Of a DNA stretch of 64,000 nucleotides, positions 1-10,489 are shown in pieces. Source of the stretch: Liolophura sinensis (lineage: Eukaryota; Mollusca; Polyplacophora; Chitonida; Chitonidae). Each line of letters starts with the position of its first letter. Position 1 is the first letter of the stretch. The notes under the pieces are model-generated. The model did no database searches and was not told the DNA's origin. It saw only the letters and a list, made by a program, of their open reading frames with translations. The position numbers were made by a program, and so were the translations under genes. The stretch is from the NCBI RefSeq assembly GCF_032854445.1, contig NC_088296.1, forward strand, positions 5,233,246-5,297,245. Direction: 5' to 3'.

Positions 1-419
1 CACAAATTACTTTTAAAAATCCGGCCTAAATAGTGTCACTTGAAAGTGTTGGACGCGATAACTGAAGACCAGCGGTCAGTGCCCTGTTTCTCTTTATAGG
101 GCGAGTGATGTCTCGTCTTAAATTTGTAATGCTGTCGACTGACTCTACCAATGCGATAGCGTGTGCGCAATTCTGCATCGCAAAAAAGTGTCCAAAGGAG
201 AATCTCTCAACCGAATTCAAGCCAAGTCCATTTTTAATTTACTTTTGAACGGGACTCATATTTAATACGTGTCTTAAGTCTGACTACAGGATTTAAAACT
301 GGTTTTAACGTTTACTACACTTTTGAACCACCAGCCCCTGGAGTTCAGTGACAACGCCACTGGCCTAAACTGGCATAATGTGCCGTGACTATCGGCAGGT
401 AAACATCCACATTAACCGT
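1..419. other. No gene recognised
   Basis: Only short unrelated open frames occur here. I see no splice-consistent coding series, RNA gene or clear repeat. Confidence 0.4.
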
Positions 420-515
420 AAGTGCACCGTGCTCTGCCGGTCCTCTCCCCGTAATGCTGGCCGCCGTCGTGGACGTGAAATATTCTTGAGTACGGGGTAA
501 AACACCAGTGCGTGT
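420..515 (+). repeat. SINE family 1, 3' fragment
   Basis: The segment ends in GTGAAATATTCTTGAGTACG followed by GGGTAAAACACCAG. This matches the 3' ends of the better preserved SINE copies at 60834-61104 and 62698-62782. The tRNA-like head is not recognisable and the upstream part is rearranged, so this is an old partial copy. Confidence 0.6.
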
Positions 516-1495
516 GGTAACATTATAGGGCTTCGCTTGAAAATTCGCCAACTACAACATTACTCTGCCGTCCTCATTGCTATGTATCCTGTGACAGCAC
601 AGCCTGACCTGTAACCTGAGCGCGTTATTATTTGTGCCACGTTCGCTGCTGACTTACATGGAAATTCGCTACAGTATTAGAAATGTATTATTCAGTGGTC
701 AGTTTTCGTTGCTTGAAAGTAGACTTGCATGATTGTTTTATCACGACAGCGGAAGCATCTGAAGAGTGTTCAAAGGCAGTCATTACATTAGTTTGTTCCG
801 GGAGCGACTACTGTAACATAAACTCGCCATTTACTACGCAAATAACTGGGTATAAGGCTACAAATACTCAAAGTACGACAGATTGTGGCAATACAGATGG
901 CGCTGCAAAGCAAGTGCCAAAGCCTTGCGTATGCACTTTGGGTGGGGCGTAACCGACAAGATCCCGAAATGGCGACGTTGCGAGCACGGCAAACTTCAGT
1001 TGCGGAAATTTAAGAATTAAGTTTGGATTAGTAGTGATATGCCATTCTGTTGGGTATGTTAGTGCTGTGTTGATTTCGAGCACTGTACTAGAGGAAGCAG
1101 AAATCCATTGTGTTATGTGTTTTCGTGGTGTTATGGTTACGATCATTGTATTAGACGCATCAGCTACTGCATATCGCAACCCAGGGTAACTGTGCAATGT
1201 GAAGATACAACTCGCGCTCTGTTACACGACTGCCTGGAAATGATAATTAAGCTATTCATATCCAAAACACGAGTTTATATAAGGGTGGTAGGCCTTTTGA
1301 TACTGAAAGATTTTTCCCAGGCTCAGTAGTGTGGATAGTAAGTGTGCCGACGATGTATATACCATCTCAAATAATCATTTTAAGGAGGTTGGGCGTAATC
1401 TTGTCATGAGGCTTAATTTATTTTTCTATTTTGGTGTGTTTTTGCCAAGCCTTAGTTCGAAAACTGAACTACGCATTTACTTGTTCACGAAGTAT
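516..1495. other. No gene recognised
   Basis: Open frames of up to 109 codons are present on both strands, but none shows a recognisable domain, and they overlap one another. I found nothing else to support a feature. Confidence 0.4.
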
Positions 1496-1509
1496 TGTCC
1501 CAGCCAGCA

Positions 1510-1682
1510 TTCAGCTGTGGGGCCCGTTTGGGCCCTAAACGGGCTACTGCTTGGGGCCTAACTGGTCAGCCCGTTTGGGCCCCAGGCAGATTTGTCCTCG
1601 GGCTCCACTTGGGCCCTACTTGGGCAATAAGGGCACCGTTTGGGCCCCAACCGGGCTAAAGTTTGGATGTTTGGGCCGACTG
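1510..1682. repeat. GGGCCC-rich minisatellite-like block
   Basis: About 170 bp in which CCCGTTTGGGCCC and close variants recur, often as short palindromes built on GGGCCC. The surrounding DNA is AT-rich, so the block stands out in composition. The spacing between motifs is irregular (roughly 15-35 bp). A minus-strand open frame across it is probably a by-product. Confidence 0.55.
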
Positions 1683-1689
1683 GAATTAT

Positions 1690-2265
1690 TCTAAACAGAA
1701 ACTCACTTCGAACATCCAAAGAGAGTGGCACTTGGGTAAGAACGTTCATTTACCAGGTATGGCTAGTACACCCAAGTGGAGAAATAATTAACAAAGTGGA
1801 TCTGGCGCCATTTTAGAGGGTCCCACATGCCAGTTACAAGGGAGGAAAGCCACCAACCTTGATTAAGATTGAGAACAGATAATTTACAAAACTTTTCCTT
1901 CATGCTGACCGGAATGGAACATGCAATTTCTGCCATTGCTTATGTATTCTGTGTACACTGACAAACACATTTCATATTTTTGTAGAACTACTCCAAAATT
2001 TATTTCATACAAACTCAGAGATAGCATAATCCACTAGAAAGTTGTCAACAGAACAATCTTTTCTCAGAATGAATAAAACACTTCAAATTTGTGGACAGTC
2101 ACAGTCAAACAGAAACAAAAGCTTTCTCACCATTGTAAATGAAGGAGAAATAATGTACAGTTAGTTGGGTATTTCCGAATCACGTTCTGCTCTTGAGGAG
2201 CGAGAGTAGCTTCTCTTTGTTACATGACAAACAATTATGTCATTTTCTTCACAAAATATTCATTT
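1690..2265. other. No gene recognised
   Basis: AT-rich non-coding sequence. I see no long open frame, RNA-like fold or repeat that I can support. Confidence 0.4.
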
Positions 2266-2700
2266 AAATTAAAGACCTGTAGACATATTTGATACCTATA
2301 CTACAAATCCTGTGAGTTACAGAAGATTCCCCTGCACACCTTAGGAGGAGTTGATTACACAAAATATGGACTACAATGAGGACTACGTCATATTTCTTAT
2401 AAAAGTTGGCTAAGTACAGAATGGGGGAATCGGGACAACAAATGATTTTTTATACTAAATGAAAGACTTGTGCACATATTTGTTACCTATACTACAAATC
2501 GTGTGAGTTACAGAAGGTTACTTTTCCTACTGGGAGTTGATTACACAAAATATGCACGGCATAAAGACTACATGTCATACTTGTTAAGTTCACACCCAGA
2601 AAATTGGCACAAAAAATGATTTTTTACATTAAATTGATGACCTATTCACATATTTAACATACAGACTATACATCCCGTGAGTTTCAAAAGCTTCCCTTGC
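2266..2700. repeat. Degenerate tandem repeat, ~175-190 bp unit, about 2.4 copies
   Basis: The string CCTATACTACAAATC with GTGAGTTACAGAAG occurs at about 2295 and again at about 2486. A more diverged copy (ACTATACATCCCGTGAG) starts near 2665. The first two copies also share GGAGTTGATTACACAAAATAT and end in AAATGATTTTTTA. The third copy is truncated. Confidence 0.65.
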
Positions 2701-3016
2701 TTACCTTAGGAAGAGTATCAACCAATACCGTCCCAGTCCACAGGAGAAGCAGTGTAGTGGGTGATGGCCCAGTACCATCCCCTTACTGCCCCTCCCATGA
2801 ACTGGAACCTCTGGTACAGATGTGAAGAGCACAGACCAAGTGAGTGGGTGATGGCCCTTTCCCATCCCCTTTTTGGCCTGTGCAATGCACAAATGCACCT
2901 GAGGGTAATGGTGGCTCATACAGGAAAAATAATAAACTTACATTGAATTACATATAGTGGGACATGGCCTAGTGCCACTTACAGACAAAAACTACATTTA
3001 AAACCTACATAAAACA

Positions 3017-6000
3017 CTAACTATCTAAACTAGCTGTTCTGGCCCTCTCTGCCATGGCTCTTTTGACACGATTACCATCTCGGTCCCTCCCATTGCTCAG
3101 CCATTTGGAGGTCGCTTTTTCAAACTCCTTTTTGTTTATGGCTGATGTCCGGGTATTGTTCTTCAAAGCACCTGAATTGAAATCAGTAAGGGAAAGACAT
3201 AAAGAGAACAGAAATAAACATCTGAAGATGTTCTAACATCAATTAAACAAAAACTTTTGGTTTATCTTCCACTTTGTACTGTTGCTAGAACAGGTTTGTG
3301 CCTGGTCATAGATTATAATGAAATGTTTAACAATAGCTCGCGGGAATTTCCCTTTACCTCAGTTGGTAGAGTTTTGCACTGCAATAGTCCCGAGTTCAAA
3401 CCCTGGTTTGACAACTGAACAATTCATTTAAGTCAGTCATCCATCAAATGCAGAGGTAAAATTATGTTCCACAAACAAAATAGAATACTTACGATAGACC
3501 AGTTCGAAAACCCTGGAGGTCCCAAACGCCCTCTTCCCATGACGCCCTATCAGACTGAATTGGAGGGAGAGTGGATTTGTGAGAACATATCCCATCATTC
3601 TCCTTGTGGCTTCACCCTTTAGCTACTGAATTATTTATCAGTATTACTTGAATTATAGGCATGTGTTTTTGGAATGATGTAAGGTTGAAAGTGGCAAGAG
3701 GTAGAAACTTGGTATAATGGTAAACTTTATTGGGTATTACTAGTACCTCAAAATGACACTAATTAATTTGACCTATTTGCATATTAATTAGGTCACGTGA
3801 GGTCAAATGAGGTCACAAAAATAGGTCAACCAGTTGATTTCATGTTTTCGTTACTATTTTTGCCCTATTGTCACATGTAAATCATTAGATATGCTAAAAT
3901 GGATGTTTTATAAACACAATAAACTATTCTGGGACATAATTCATGAATTTTACTTCATTTACTTATGTATTTACTAGATTTTCTGGAGAGTCGCCTTCAG
4001 TTTTTGTTCGTATTTCTGACAATGTAAGTTTTGTTTCTATTAGAATTACAACAATGAATGTCATATTCAGTAACAAGAGGTACAATAGTGTTCAGCTGTA
4101 CCTTAGCTAAGGGTGTCATTACCCTGCAACAATAAACCTGGGCCAAATCCTAGAAAAACAAGTGGTACAGTTTGTAGTTTAGCTGGGTGTGGTAGCGCTC
4201 GTTGCATGGGTAGGCACAAAGCGCAACCCCACACTGACGGCAACGAAAGTGGGTTTGTTTCCTCACCCCTGGAATGGATGTGTCACAGCAAACCACACAC
4301 TGGGGTCTTGCCTTTCCCGTTGGTTCCAGCCAGTGTCTTTCTACCAATCTCTGAGGCTTATCACCTGTAATAGGGCGTCCTGGGCGTACAGAGTCACGTT
4401 TGCCATACCCTTCAAGGAGTGAGGTACAGACTTCCATAATGAAAGACTTCAGGTCAAGTTGTCTTTCTGCATTCACCACAGATCTGTGAATAACTTGAGC
4501 ATTTACAAGGCAAATAGAAATGAGTGCATTGAAGATGCGCATGTACCATTTCCTTGACCTGTGCGGGAAGTTGTATGTTTTCATGCGCTGACCCGCAAGA
4601 TCCACACCACCCATGTAAGAATTATACTGGTCAACACAGTATGGCTTTTTGACCACCCTAAATCCATCTGGACTGTGTTTTGATCGGATTCTCTTTTCGA
4701 CATTTCGATTGGGATGGACAGTTGATATCACAGATACCCTTTTAGTATCATGCCAGGTAACGACCAGCAACTTATTATTCCTCATGTACACAGGATCGTC
4801 GCCTTTGCGCAGGGGTAGATTTGCAGGTTTTAGTTCAACTGGCATTCCCACACGATTTGCATTGATTGTACCACACATACCAGTTTGTTGATCAGCAAGC
4901 TCTTTTGCCAAAGGAATACAAGAGTAGTAGCTGTCAATATACACAATATGACCAACATGATTGTATTCGTTCATCAATTTTCTGACAACACGGTGAGCTG
5001 CCCCAATCCCATCACCATTGTTCTGAGGTGGGTCATCAGTTTTGCCAGTGTAGAGATCCCATTTCAAGGTATACCCGGTTTCAGACTCTGACAACACAAA
5101 TGCCTTGTATCCCCATTTATCCGGCTTCTTCGCATTGTACTGTTTGATTGCACTGCGACCCTTGAACGCAACTGTCATTTCGTCTAGGGACAGGTCTCTT
5201 TTCGGCTGATATATATGACTGAACTTGGGAACAATAATGTCAATGATAGGCCTGATTTTGAAAAGCCGGTCATAACCTGGTTCTCCATGCTGTGCTTGGT
5301 TTTCGTTGTCAGCAAAGTGGAAAAAAGCTAGAATTTGCTCAAAACGGTTGCGAGACATAACCTTAGAAAAACCGGGAGTATCTGTCAACCAAAATGTAGA
5401 CCAGTAATCACTAAGCTCTGCTTTTTCCACAAGACCCATAGACAAATGAAGTGACATGAAAGCTTTCATCTCAGGTAAGGTAACATCCACCCAGTTTTTG
5501 AACTGAGAATTTGGAGAAAGAATGTTCTGTCCCAGATATTGACCTGCATACCTGTTCGTCTCGGTAACAAGTAAATTCCAGAAATCTTCATCGAGAAATA
5601 GTGACAGAAAATCAATAGGGTTTGCATCAGTCATGTTTCGATCAACACTAAAACCTGTGTCTTTATTGAATTGTATGATCCACGGATCGTAGTTTTCCTC
5701 AGTATCTAGCATTTCCCAGTCATTTTCAGGCCTTTGGAACTGCCGATTTCGTCCCCCACCGCCTCTTGCTCGCCCTCTACCACGCCCCCTGCCTCGCCCT
5801 CTGCCACGCCTAAAATCCACTTCCTGGTTTACAGTATGATTTGCCGGTGCATGGAAATCACCTTCACTGTCCGTTTCAAAGTCACTTTCAGCGCCATTAC
5901 CGCTGATCGGGAGATCGGTAGAATCTAATTCATCGTCCAAATCAGACAAATTCGGCTCACTTCCCGAATCATCGTCATTTTGTATCATATCCACCACTTG

Positions 6001-9000
6001 CCTCAGCGAATACGTTGCCATCTTTCTGACGGAAACTCTCAAAAATTCAGAATGTTTCGCTAATCAAAAACTCCAAAAAAATTCAATGTAAACATGTGCG
6101 GACAAAGGTACGAAACAGTGGCTGTGGTAGTGGGCTGCGTATATACACAGAGTTATTTCTGGGTTACAGCCGCCTATGCGTATTTTTGGCGCGAAATTTA
6201 AACAGGTGTTTTTGCTCGCATTTTTGCGAGCTCAGTAGCTAAAGGGTTCATCCACTGTCCGTCCTCCCAAGTCGCTCACAAAGGACACCTACATGGAAAA
6301 CAAAATGGAATGAATCTTACACCTTCTTTTGATAAATGGTGACTTAAAAAATGTTATTTAAAACTTGTATATGTACTTGCAGAAGTGCAAATATGTTGAG
6401 GATATTTGTATGATTCACAATGTCAGGGGTTGTACTAAACACATTTTCCTTTTTCCAGTAAAGTTATCTCCTCTCGCCATCCTGTTTTTTTTTTTGACCT
6501 GCAGGGAAAAACTTTTCAAAAATTACATCTGGAATGTCAGTTGTTATTTCACTTCACCTTTCACCCCATCACTATGTTACATTATGTTACTACGCTTACT
6601 CATTCAGAGGCTTCTGAGTGATTTATCTCAATAGGGAAAAAAAAAAATAACACTAATTAATAAAAGCACAGAATGTAGCATGAAAATAGCAGAGGCCACA
6701 ATGGAACAAGAACTAAAGATACATAATGCATTATACAATACATTAATAGTGGACATGTTTTCCTTTCAAGTACATGTTCTCTGAAAACAGGGTTGAGAAA
6801 GTGGCAGAATAGCTGTGAAAGAGGTACACATACATGTATGCAGGGCTTATTTCAGAGCAGGCCATTTTTAACTTCTGAGGTGATTATAAGCATTCGTCTC
6901 ATGCTTTTTTATTTTAGTAGGTCACATTAGTAACTGCCTTGTGTAGTTTTTGCTTTTAACTGACCCTTAAATCTAGCCCTGCATATGGCTACCATAGGAC
7001 ATTCATCTGAATTTGTCCAGAGGAATGCCTGAGCACAGGTTGGCTAACACAATCACTATAACTTTTGTGCAACATTTACAAGTTGGAAAGTGTTGGACAC
7101 TTTTCAGTAAAAACAGAAATACAAAAAAAATTGATAAAAAATTTAGGTTTTCTATCAAACATATAAGCGGGACAATTGACAGAAGCGAGGATTCAGACGT
7201 AAGTGCAGAGAATTAAGAAACGATATTATTCCTCCTGTACACCACCACCTGGCTACAGAACTTACCTACATTCATCGAGTGGGATGCCTGTTGATGTAAG
7301 AAATGCACCTCAACTTGAACAAAATGAATACCACACATAAAGGGCAATTTCCTGGTCAATCCTTAGAAATTTATTCCAACTTTATGCAGAACTGTTCATA
7401 AATAGTGGCAGATAGACTTTTCATTATCTTTGTGTACTTCGAATGATTTTAAATTTTAAAAGAATGCAGTACACTTTCATGAATTTCATGGGTTGCAAAA
7501 CATACAAAAGCTTAAATAAACAATGGATAAGTATACACTTACCACACGATTCAATACAGAGGACTCCATCAACAAGGCATCCAGAGCATCAAAGTCTTCC
7601 ATTGTTTTTAATGGGAAGGTGACACCCTCTGGTAATTCCCTATCTTGGACCTGACCATGGTCCTTCCGCAGGATTGATTCCATCACACTCTGAAGGATAC
7701 GCTGATTTTCTAATACCTTCTCTAGGAGGCCCACAGATTTGAGAACCACCTTCTTCAGATGATGAATCTCTTGCGAAAGTCCTACAACAGAAGCAGTGGT
7801 TTCGCTCTTAACATCTCATTTTAGGCCTGCTGCAAGAGTACTGCACCTCAATAACATAAACATTTATGCAACATCCCAAATCAGTTATCTCATGCTTAGC
7901 TTTGTTATTCAAGCCAAAACAGGATAAAAATACGATTCTAAGAGAGTAAGGACGAGTATCTCGAAGTATTATGCACTCACATTCACATCAATATTATTGT
8001 TTATAACATTCATTGGTGAATTTAGAATGAAAATTACCACTGATTGATACCGCTGATGGAAGTGTGGCGGGGCGTCTTTCTGGCGTTGCAGCGGAGGGTG
8101 GGGGAGGGGTGATAGGTGTATCAGCCATAGAAGGTGCAGGTGGTGGCAGAATTAAGGCCTGGTCAATACTCTCTGAGTCGGAATCTGAAAGATCAGAAAC
8201 GACTGCAGCTTGGGGCTCCCAGTCAGAATCCAGATACCACTGGTTAGGTTTAGGTCTGTAAAGAACAAAAGTACACACACATACTGTGCAGACTCCCACT
8301 GTACATTAAATAGTGAATGCTACTGCAAGTGAGAGGAATACATTAATTTTATGTGTTGTCCAAGTATGTTTTTATATTTTGAGGAGATTTCTGCATCAGA
8401 AAGCTACACTTCACATAAATGCAGGATGTTTAAAAAATGTCAGACTACAAGTAAAATAAAAGTACAAATGAACTACTTGAACTTACCTCCTCTTAGATGT
8501 GCTGGGCCCTTCTTCTTCTGTTTCAGTTTGCAAGTCTGATGTGAATTCAGACCTGCGCAATTTGAACTCTGCTTTGGTAAGGTCAGCTGAAAATATATAC
8601 ATACAGCCAATAAGTTGATTGATTGCATGTATACATGACTGAATAACTGATAAAACGCACTGAAATTAATCTTAGCACGCTAACATTATACAAAATAACT
8701 CAATGGAGTTTTTCAAAATACCCTTATCATCTGTGCAAAACAATGTGCAACCAACACAAAAGTCTGGAAGAAGTCTTATCCTATTTTCTATACCCTTATC
8801 CATAAAATTGCAAGCTAATGATTTTGAGATGTCAATCATTCACTAACAGGTCCTTGAATAAAATTTACATATTTAATGAACTGTCTGGATGTAAGCCTTT
8901 TAATTTCATCTACAAATATAAGTGAAACGATCACCATACATTAATACTTTTACAAAGCAACACAATGTAGCTTTGATTACCAGCTTTTCCAAGGACTCTG

Positions 9001-9182
9001 ATGTTAAATTTCTTCCAGGATTGAGTTGGCACAGCACCAGTTTGAAGCATCTTTTTGACTTTGGCACTGTTTGATGCTGGAGGCCAGTAGCACTCATCCT
9101 CCTCATCTGAAGTGAACCAGGCAGTTGAAATCACTGCCACTGTGCGAGACACCACAAACATAACAACTGCGTAGGGCAACAT
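3017..9182 (-). CDS. DUF4806-type spliced gene, interrupted in exon 5 by a piggyBac element
   Basis: I reconstruct six coding exons on the minus strand: 9182-8981, 8586-8487, 8255-8038, 7781-7543, 6288-6247 continuing at 3610-3493, and 3171-3017. Every junction has GT-AG borders and matching phase. Together they give 357 residues starting MLPYAVV. Residues 1-67 carry a hydrophobic strand followed by DEEDECYWPP and a WKKF..RVLGK block. The middle is acidic and proline-rich. Residues ~174-253 hold a helix (LLEKVLENQRILQS) and FPLKTMEDFDALDALL. Exon 5 reads LGGRTVDEATRRMM, then FSLIGRHGKRAFG. Exon 6 has EFEKATSKWLSNGRDRDGNR before the stop. This order matches my recollection of the invertebrate DUF4806 family, whose function is unknown to me. 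The 2.6 kb piggyBac lies between codons 267 and 268, so the present allele should make only a truncated product unless the element is spliced out or excised. No poly(A) signal was identified. Confidence 0.8.
3346..3416 (+). repeat. tRNA-like sequence (tRNA pseudogene or SINE head)
   Basis: Contains an A-box-like TACCTCAGTTGGTAGAG and a B-box-like GAGTTCAAACC about 30 bp apart, with a final GGTTTGA. The acceptor stem does not pair convincingly and no CCA follows, so I do not call a functional tRNA. It lies within the intron between exons 5 and 6 of the DUF4806-type gene. Confidence 0.5.
3611..3629 (+). repeat. piggyBac left end: TTCA duplication plus 15 bp TIR
   Basis: TTCA at 3611-3614 is followed by the terminal inverted repeat CCCTTTAGCTACTGA at 3615-3629. 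The identical TIR in inverted orientation lies at 6232-6246 and is followed by TTCA. Confidence 0.9.
3615..6246 (-). mobile_element. piggyBac DNA transposon, apparently complete
   Basis: A 2632 bp element bounded by perfect 15 bp terminal inverted repeats and a 4 bp TTCA target duplication. It contains one uninterrupted transposase ORF on the minus strand (6042-4150). The TSD differs from the TTAA usual for piggyBac. The non-coding ends carry a GCTCGCATTTTTGCGAGC hairpin near 6214-6231 and an AT-rich stretch at 3630-4140. The perfect TIRs and intact ORF suggest a fairly recent insertion. It sits inside a coding exon of the DUF4806-type gene on the same strand. Confidence 0.92.
4150..6042 (-). 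CDS. piggyBac transposase, PGBD4-like
   Basis: A 630-residue uninterrupted ORF that would catalyse cut-and-paste transposition in the nucleus. Residues ~20-75 are acidic and serine-rich, and ~78-100 form an Arg-Gly repeat. From ~120 the DDE_Tnp_1_7 domain begins (ENYDPWIIQFN, then FLSLFLDEDFWNLLV). The catalytic aspartates expected in this family appear in SLDEMTVAFKGR, GHIVYIDSYYSC and YMGGVDLAGQRM. The C-terminus is a Cys-rich zinc-binding region (CVVCC, then HFRCRQCGVALC, and a final CNERYH), as in other piggyBac proteins. A second in-frame Met (MATYSLRQ, residue 8) is an alternative start. Length and motif order are normal for the family and I see no frameshift, so the protein may be active. 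Activity itself is inference. Confidence 0.93.
   Translation of the reverse strand: MRVSVRKMATYSLRQVVDMIQNDDDSGSEPNLSDLDDELDSTDLPISGNGAESDFETDSEGDFHAPANHTVNQEVDFRRGRGRGRGRGRGRARGGGGRNRQFQRPENDWEMLDTEENYDPWIIQFNKDTGFSVDRNMTDANPIDFLSLFLDEDFWNLLVTETNRYAGQYLGQNILSPNSQFKNWVDVTLPEMKAFMSLHLSMGLVEKAELSDYWSTFWLTDTPGFSKVMSRNRFEQILAFFHFADNENQAQHGEPGYDRLFKIRPIIDIIVPKFSHIYQPKRDLSLDEMTVAFKGRSAIKQYNAKKPDKWGYKAFVLSESETGYTLKWDLYTGKTDDPPQNNGDGIGAAHRVVRKLMNEYNHVGHIVYIDSYYSCIPLAKELADQQTGMCGTINANRVGMPVELKPANLPLRKGDDPVYMRNNKLLVVTWHDTKRVSVISTVHPNRNVEKRIRSKHSPDGFRVVKKPYCVDQYNSYMGGVDLAGQRMKTYNFPHRSRKWYMRIFNALISICLVNAQVIHRSVVNAERQLDLKSFIMEVCTSLLEGYGKRDSVRPGRPITGDKPQRLVERHWLEPTGKARPQCVVCCDTSIPGVRKQTHFRCRQCGVALCAYPCNERYHTQLNYKLYHLFF
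6232..6250 (-). repeat. piggyBac right end: 15 bp TIR plus TTCA duplication
   Basis: TCAGTAGCTAAAGGG at 6232-6246 is the exact reverse complement of the left TIR. TTCA at 6247-6250 duplicates 3611-3614. On the minus strand these four bases are the end of the GAT-GAA codons of exon 5 of the interrupted gene. Confidence 0.9.
6292..7540. other. Intron between exons 4 and 5 of the DUF4806-type gene
   Basis: Non-coding on the gene reconstruction: donor at 7541-7542 and acceptor at 6289-6291, both read on the minus strand. The plus-strand frames at 6365-6634 and 7013-7216 have no recognisable domain. No repeat was recognised here. Confidence 0.5.
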
Positions 9183-9225
9183 TTTGCTGGAAGACAAGCA
9201 TAAAACATTTACAAAACATTTGAAT

Positions 9226-10464
9226 TTAGATGGTATGCAGCATTGGGAATACAATATATTTCTCCTGCAGAGGTAACAGCACAAGCTTTCTGGTCACATT
9301 TTCTGGACTCGCTACATGTAATTGGCCAGAGAATTTTGACACCGACTTGACTCCAATTAACAACGAGTCTCCTGGATAGTCAAAAGCTGTCTCACAGTTT
9401 TTAAACTCTTCGTATATGATTAAAGTTCCTCTAGAACTAGAGCAGAGAATGTTTCTGACAACCACCACTTTCTCGTTCACTTCAAAACAGTTGTCACCTC
9501 CTTTGCAGGAAATTAAGAATCGTGGGTCAAGATACTGTTTGTACTGGAGACAAGAACCACAGTCGAGAGGTACAGGTCCAGAAAAATGTGCTTTTTTGTG
9601 GAGCGGTACATTCATTTCACTTGTCTTTGTGTGTATGGAGTCCAGTTTCTGCATTTCTGCAACTCTTTTCACAATCTGTGACAATGGGCTCTGGCCTTTA
9701 CGCACCATTCTTTTTAATTTTCCCAAGTAGTTCTCAAATGGGAAACATGAGATAGCATCCAAGGACCCATACTTTCTGGCATCATCTGCCAAATGAATCA
9801 AGTTGTGCACATTATACACCACCATATCCCTCCCATATAACGTGGCAAAGTTCTGCACAAATACTTTAATCAGCGCTTCAACATAATCAGCATATTTGGC
9901 AGAGATTTTTTGACTACTGAGCAAAAGTCGCATTGAATATGATAATACCATGAAGTTTCGATACAGATTGTTGGGTAGCTTATTTCGCAGTACGACTGGC
10001 CCTGTATACAACAAAAACTGCCGGAATTCTGTGGCTTTCCAAAGCTTATACTCTTGCAAGGCCCTTGGTTTCCTGCAAAACTCCCTTGGCAAACATTTTC
10101 TAACTGCCACTAGCTCATCTGATATCACTTTGAAATCTATGATATCAGCTGGTCTCTTAAGAGGACCTGAGGTCCAAAAAAAAATAAGCCTCCTTACAAC
10201 TCCAAGGCACACAAGATGCATATAGTCTAGCACAAAATCCGTAATACATCCGATTCCAAGCCCTATTAGTGGTGACTGTTCAACCTGATGTTCCCCTTCC
10301 ATCATTTCGGCAAACCGGACATTTGTCCTTGGTGCTGCGGATATTTCAGGAAACGTCATCCTGTGTGCAACAGACACACCCTTTTGAACACAACGCTCAC
10401 ATCCAAAGTAACCAGTGTGACCCTTAACGCACTTTAAAAAGGCTCTTGCCGGTGCATCACACAT
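9226..10464 (-). CDS. Transposase-like ORF of an invertebrate repeat-associated family
   Basis: An uninterrupted 412-codon minus-strand ORF. It opens with CDAPARAFLKCVKGHTGYFG and GCERCVQKG, a putative CxxC zinc site. It continues with LDYMHLVCLGVVRRLI, a basic block RDMVVYNVHNLIHLADD, and ENYLGKLKRMVRKGQSPLSQ, and ends LPLQEKYIVFPMLH. I recognise this set of blocks from many uncharacterised multi-copy invertebrate proteins that look like domesticated or mobile transposases; I cannot give a firm superfamily. The reading frame is open upstream of the Met (VALPDAF) to a possible splice acceptor (CCTAG) near 10488, so the true protein may have N-terminal exons, and this is probably the C-terminal two thirds. 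It ends 44 bp before the start codon of the DUF4806-type gene on the same strand, suggesting that both belong to one two-gene unit. Confidence 0.65.
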   Translation of the reverse strand: MCDAPARAFLKCVKGHTGYFGCERCVQKGVSVAHRMTFPEISAAPRTNVRFAEMMEGEHQVEQSPLIGLGIGCITDFVLDYMHLVCLGVVRRLIFFWTSGPLKRPADIIDFKVISDELVAVRKCLPREFCRKPRALQEYKLWKATEFRQFLLYTGPVVLRNKLPNNLYRNFMVLSYSMRLLLSSQKISAKYADYVEALIKVFVQNFATLYGRDMVVYNVHNLIHLADDARKYGSLDAISCFPFENYLGKLKRMVRKGQSPLSQIVKRVAEMQKLDSIHTKTSEMNVPLHKKAHFSGPVPLDCGSCLQYKQYLDPRFLISCKGGDNCFEVNEKVVVVRNILCSSSRGTLIIYEEFKNCETAFDYPGDSLLIGVKSVSKFSGQLHVASPENVTRKLVLLPLQEKYIVFPMLHTI

Positions 10465-10489
10465 AAAGGCATCTGGCAGTGCAACCTAG

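Noticed and set aside
3346-3416. Functional tRNA gene
   Set aside because: A- and B-box-like sequences are present, but the acceptor stem does not pair and the anticodon arm is unclear.
4649-5091. Plus-strand frames within the piggyBac
   Set aside because: They are antisense shadows of the transposase ORF.
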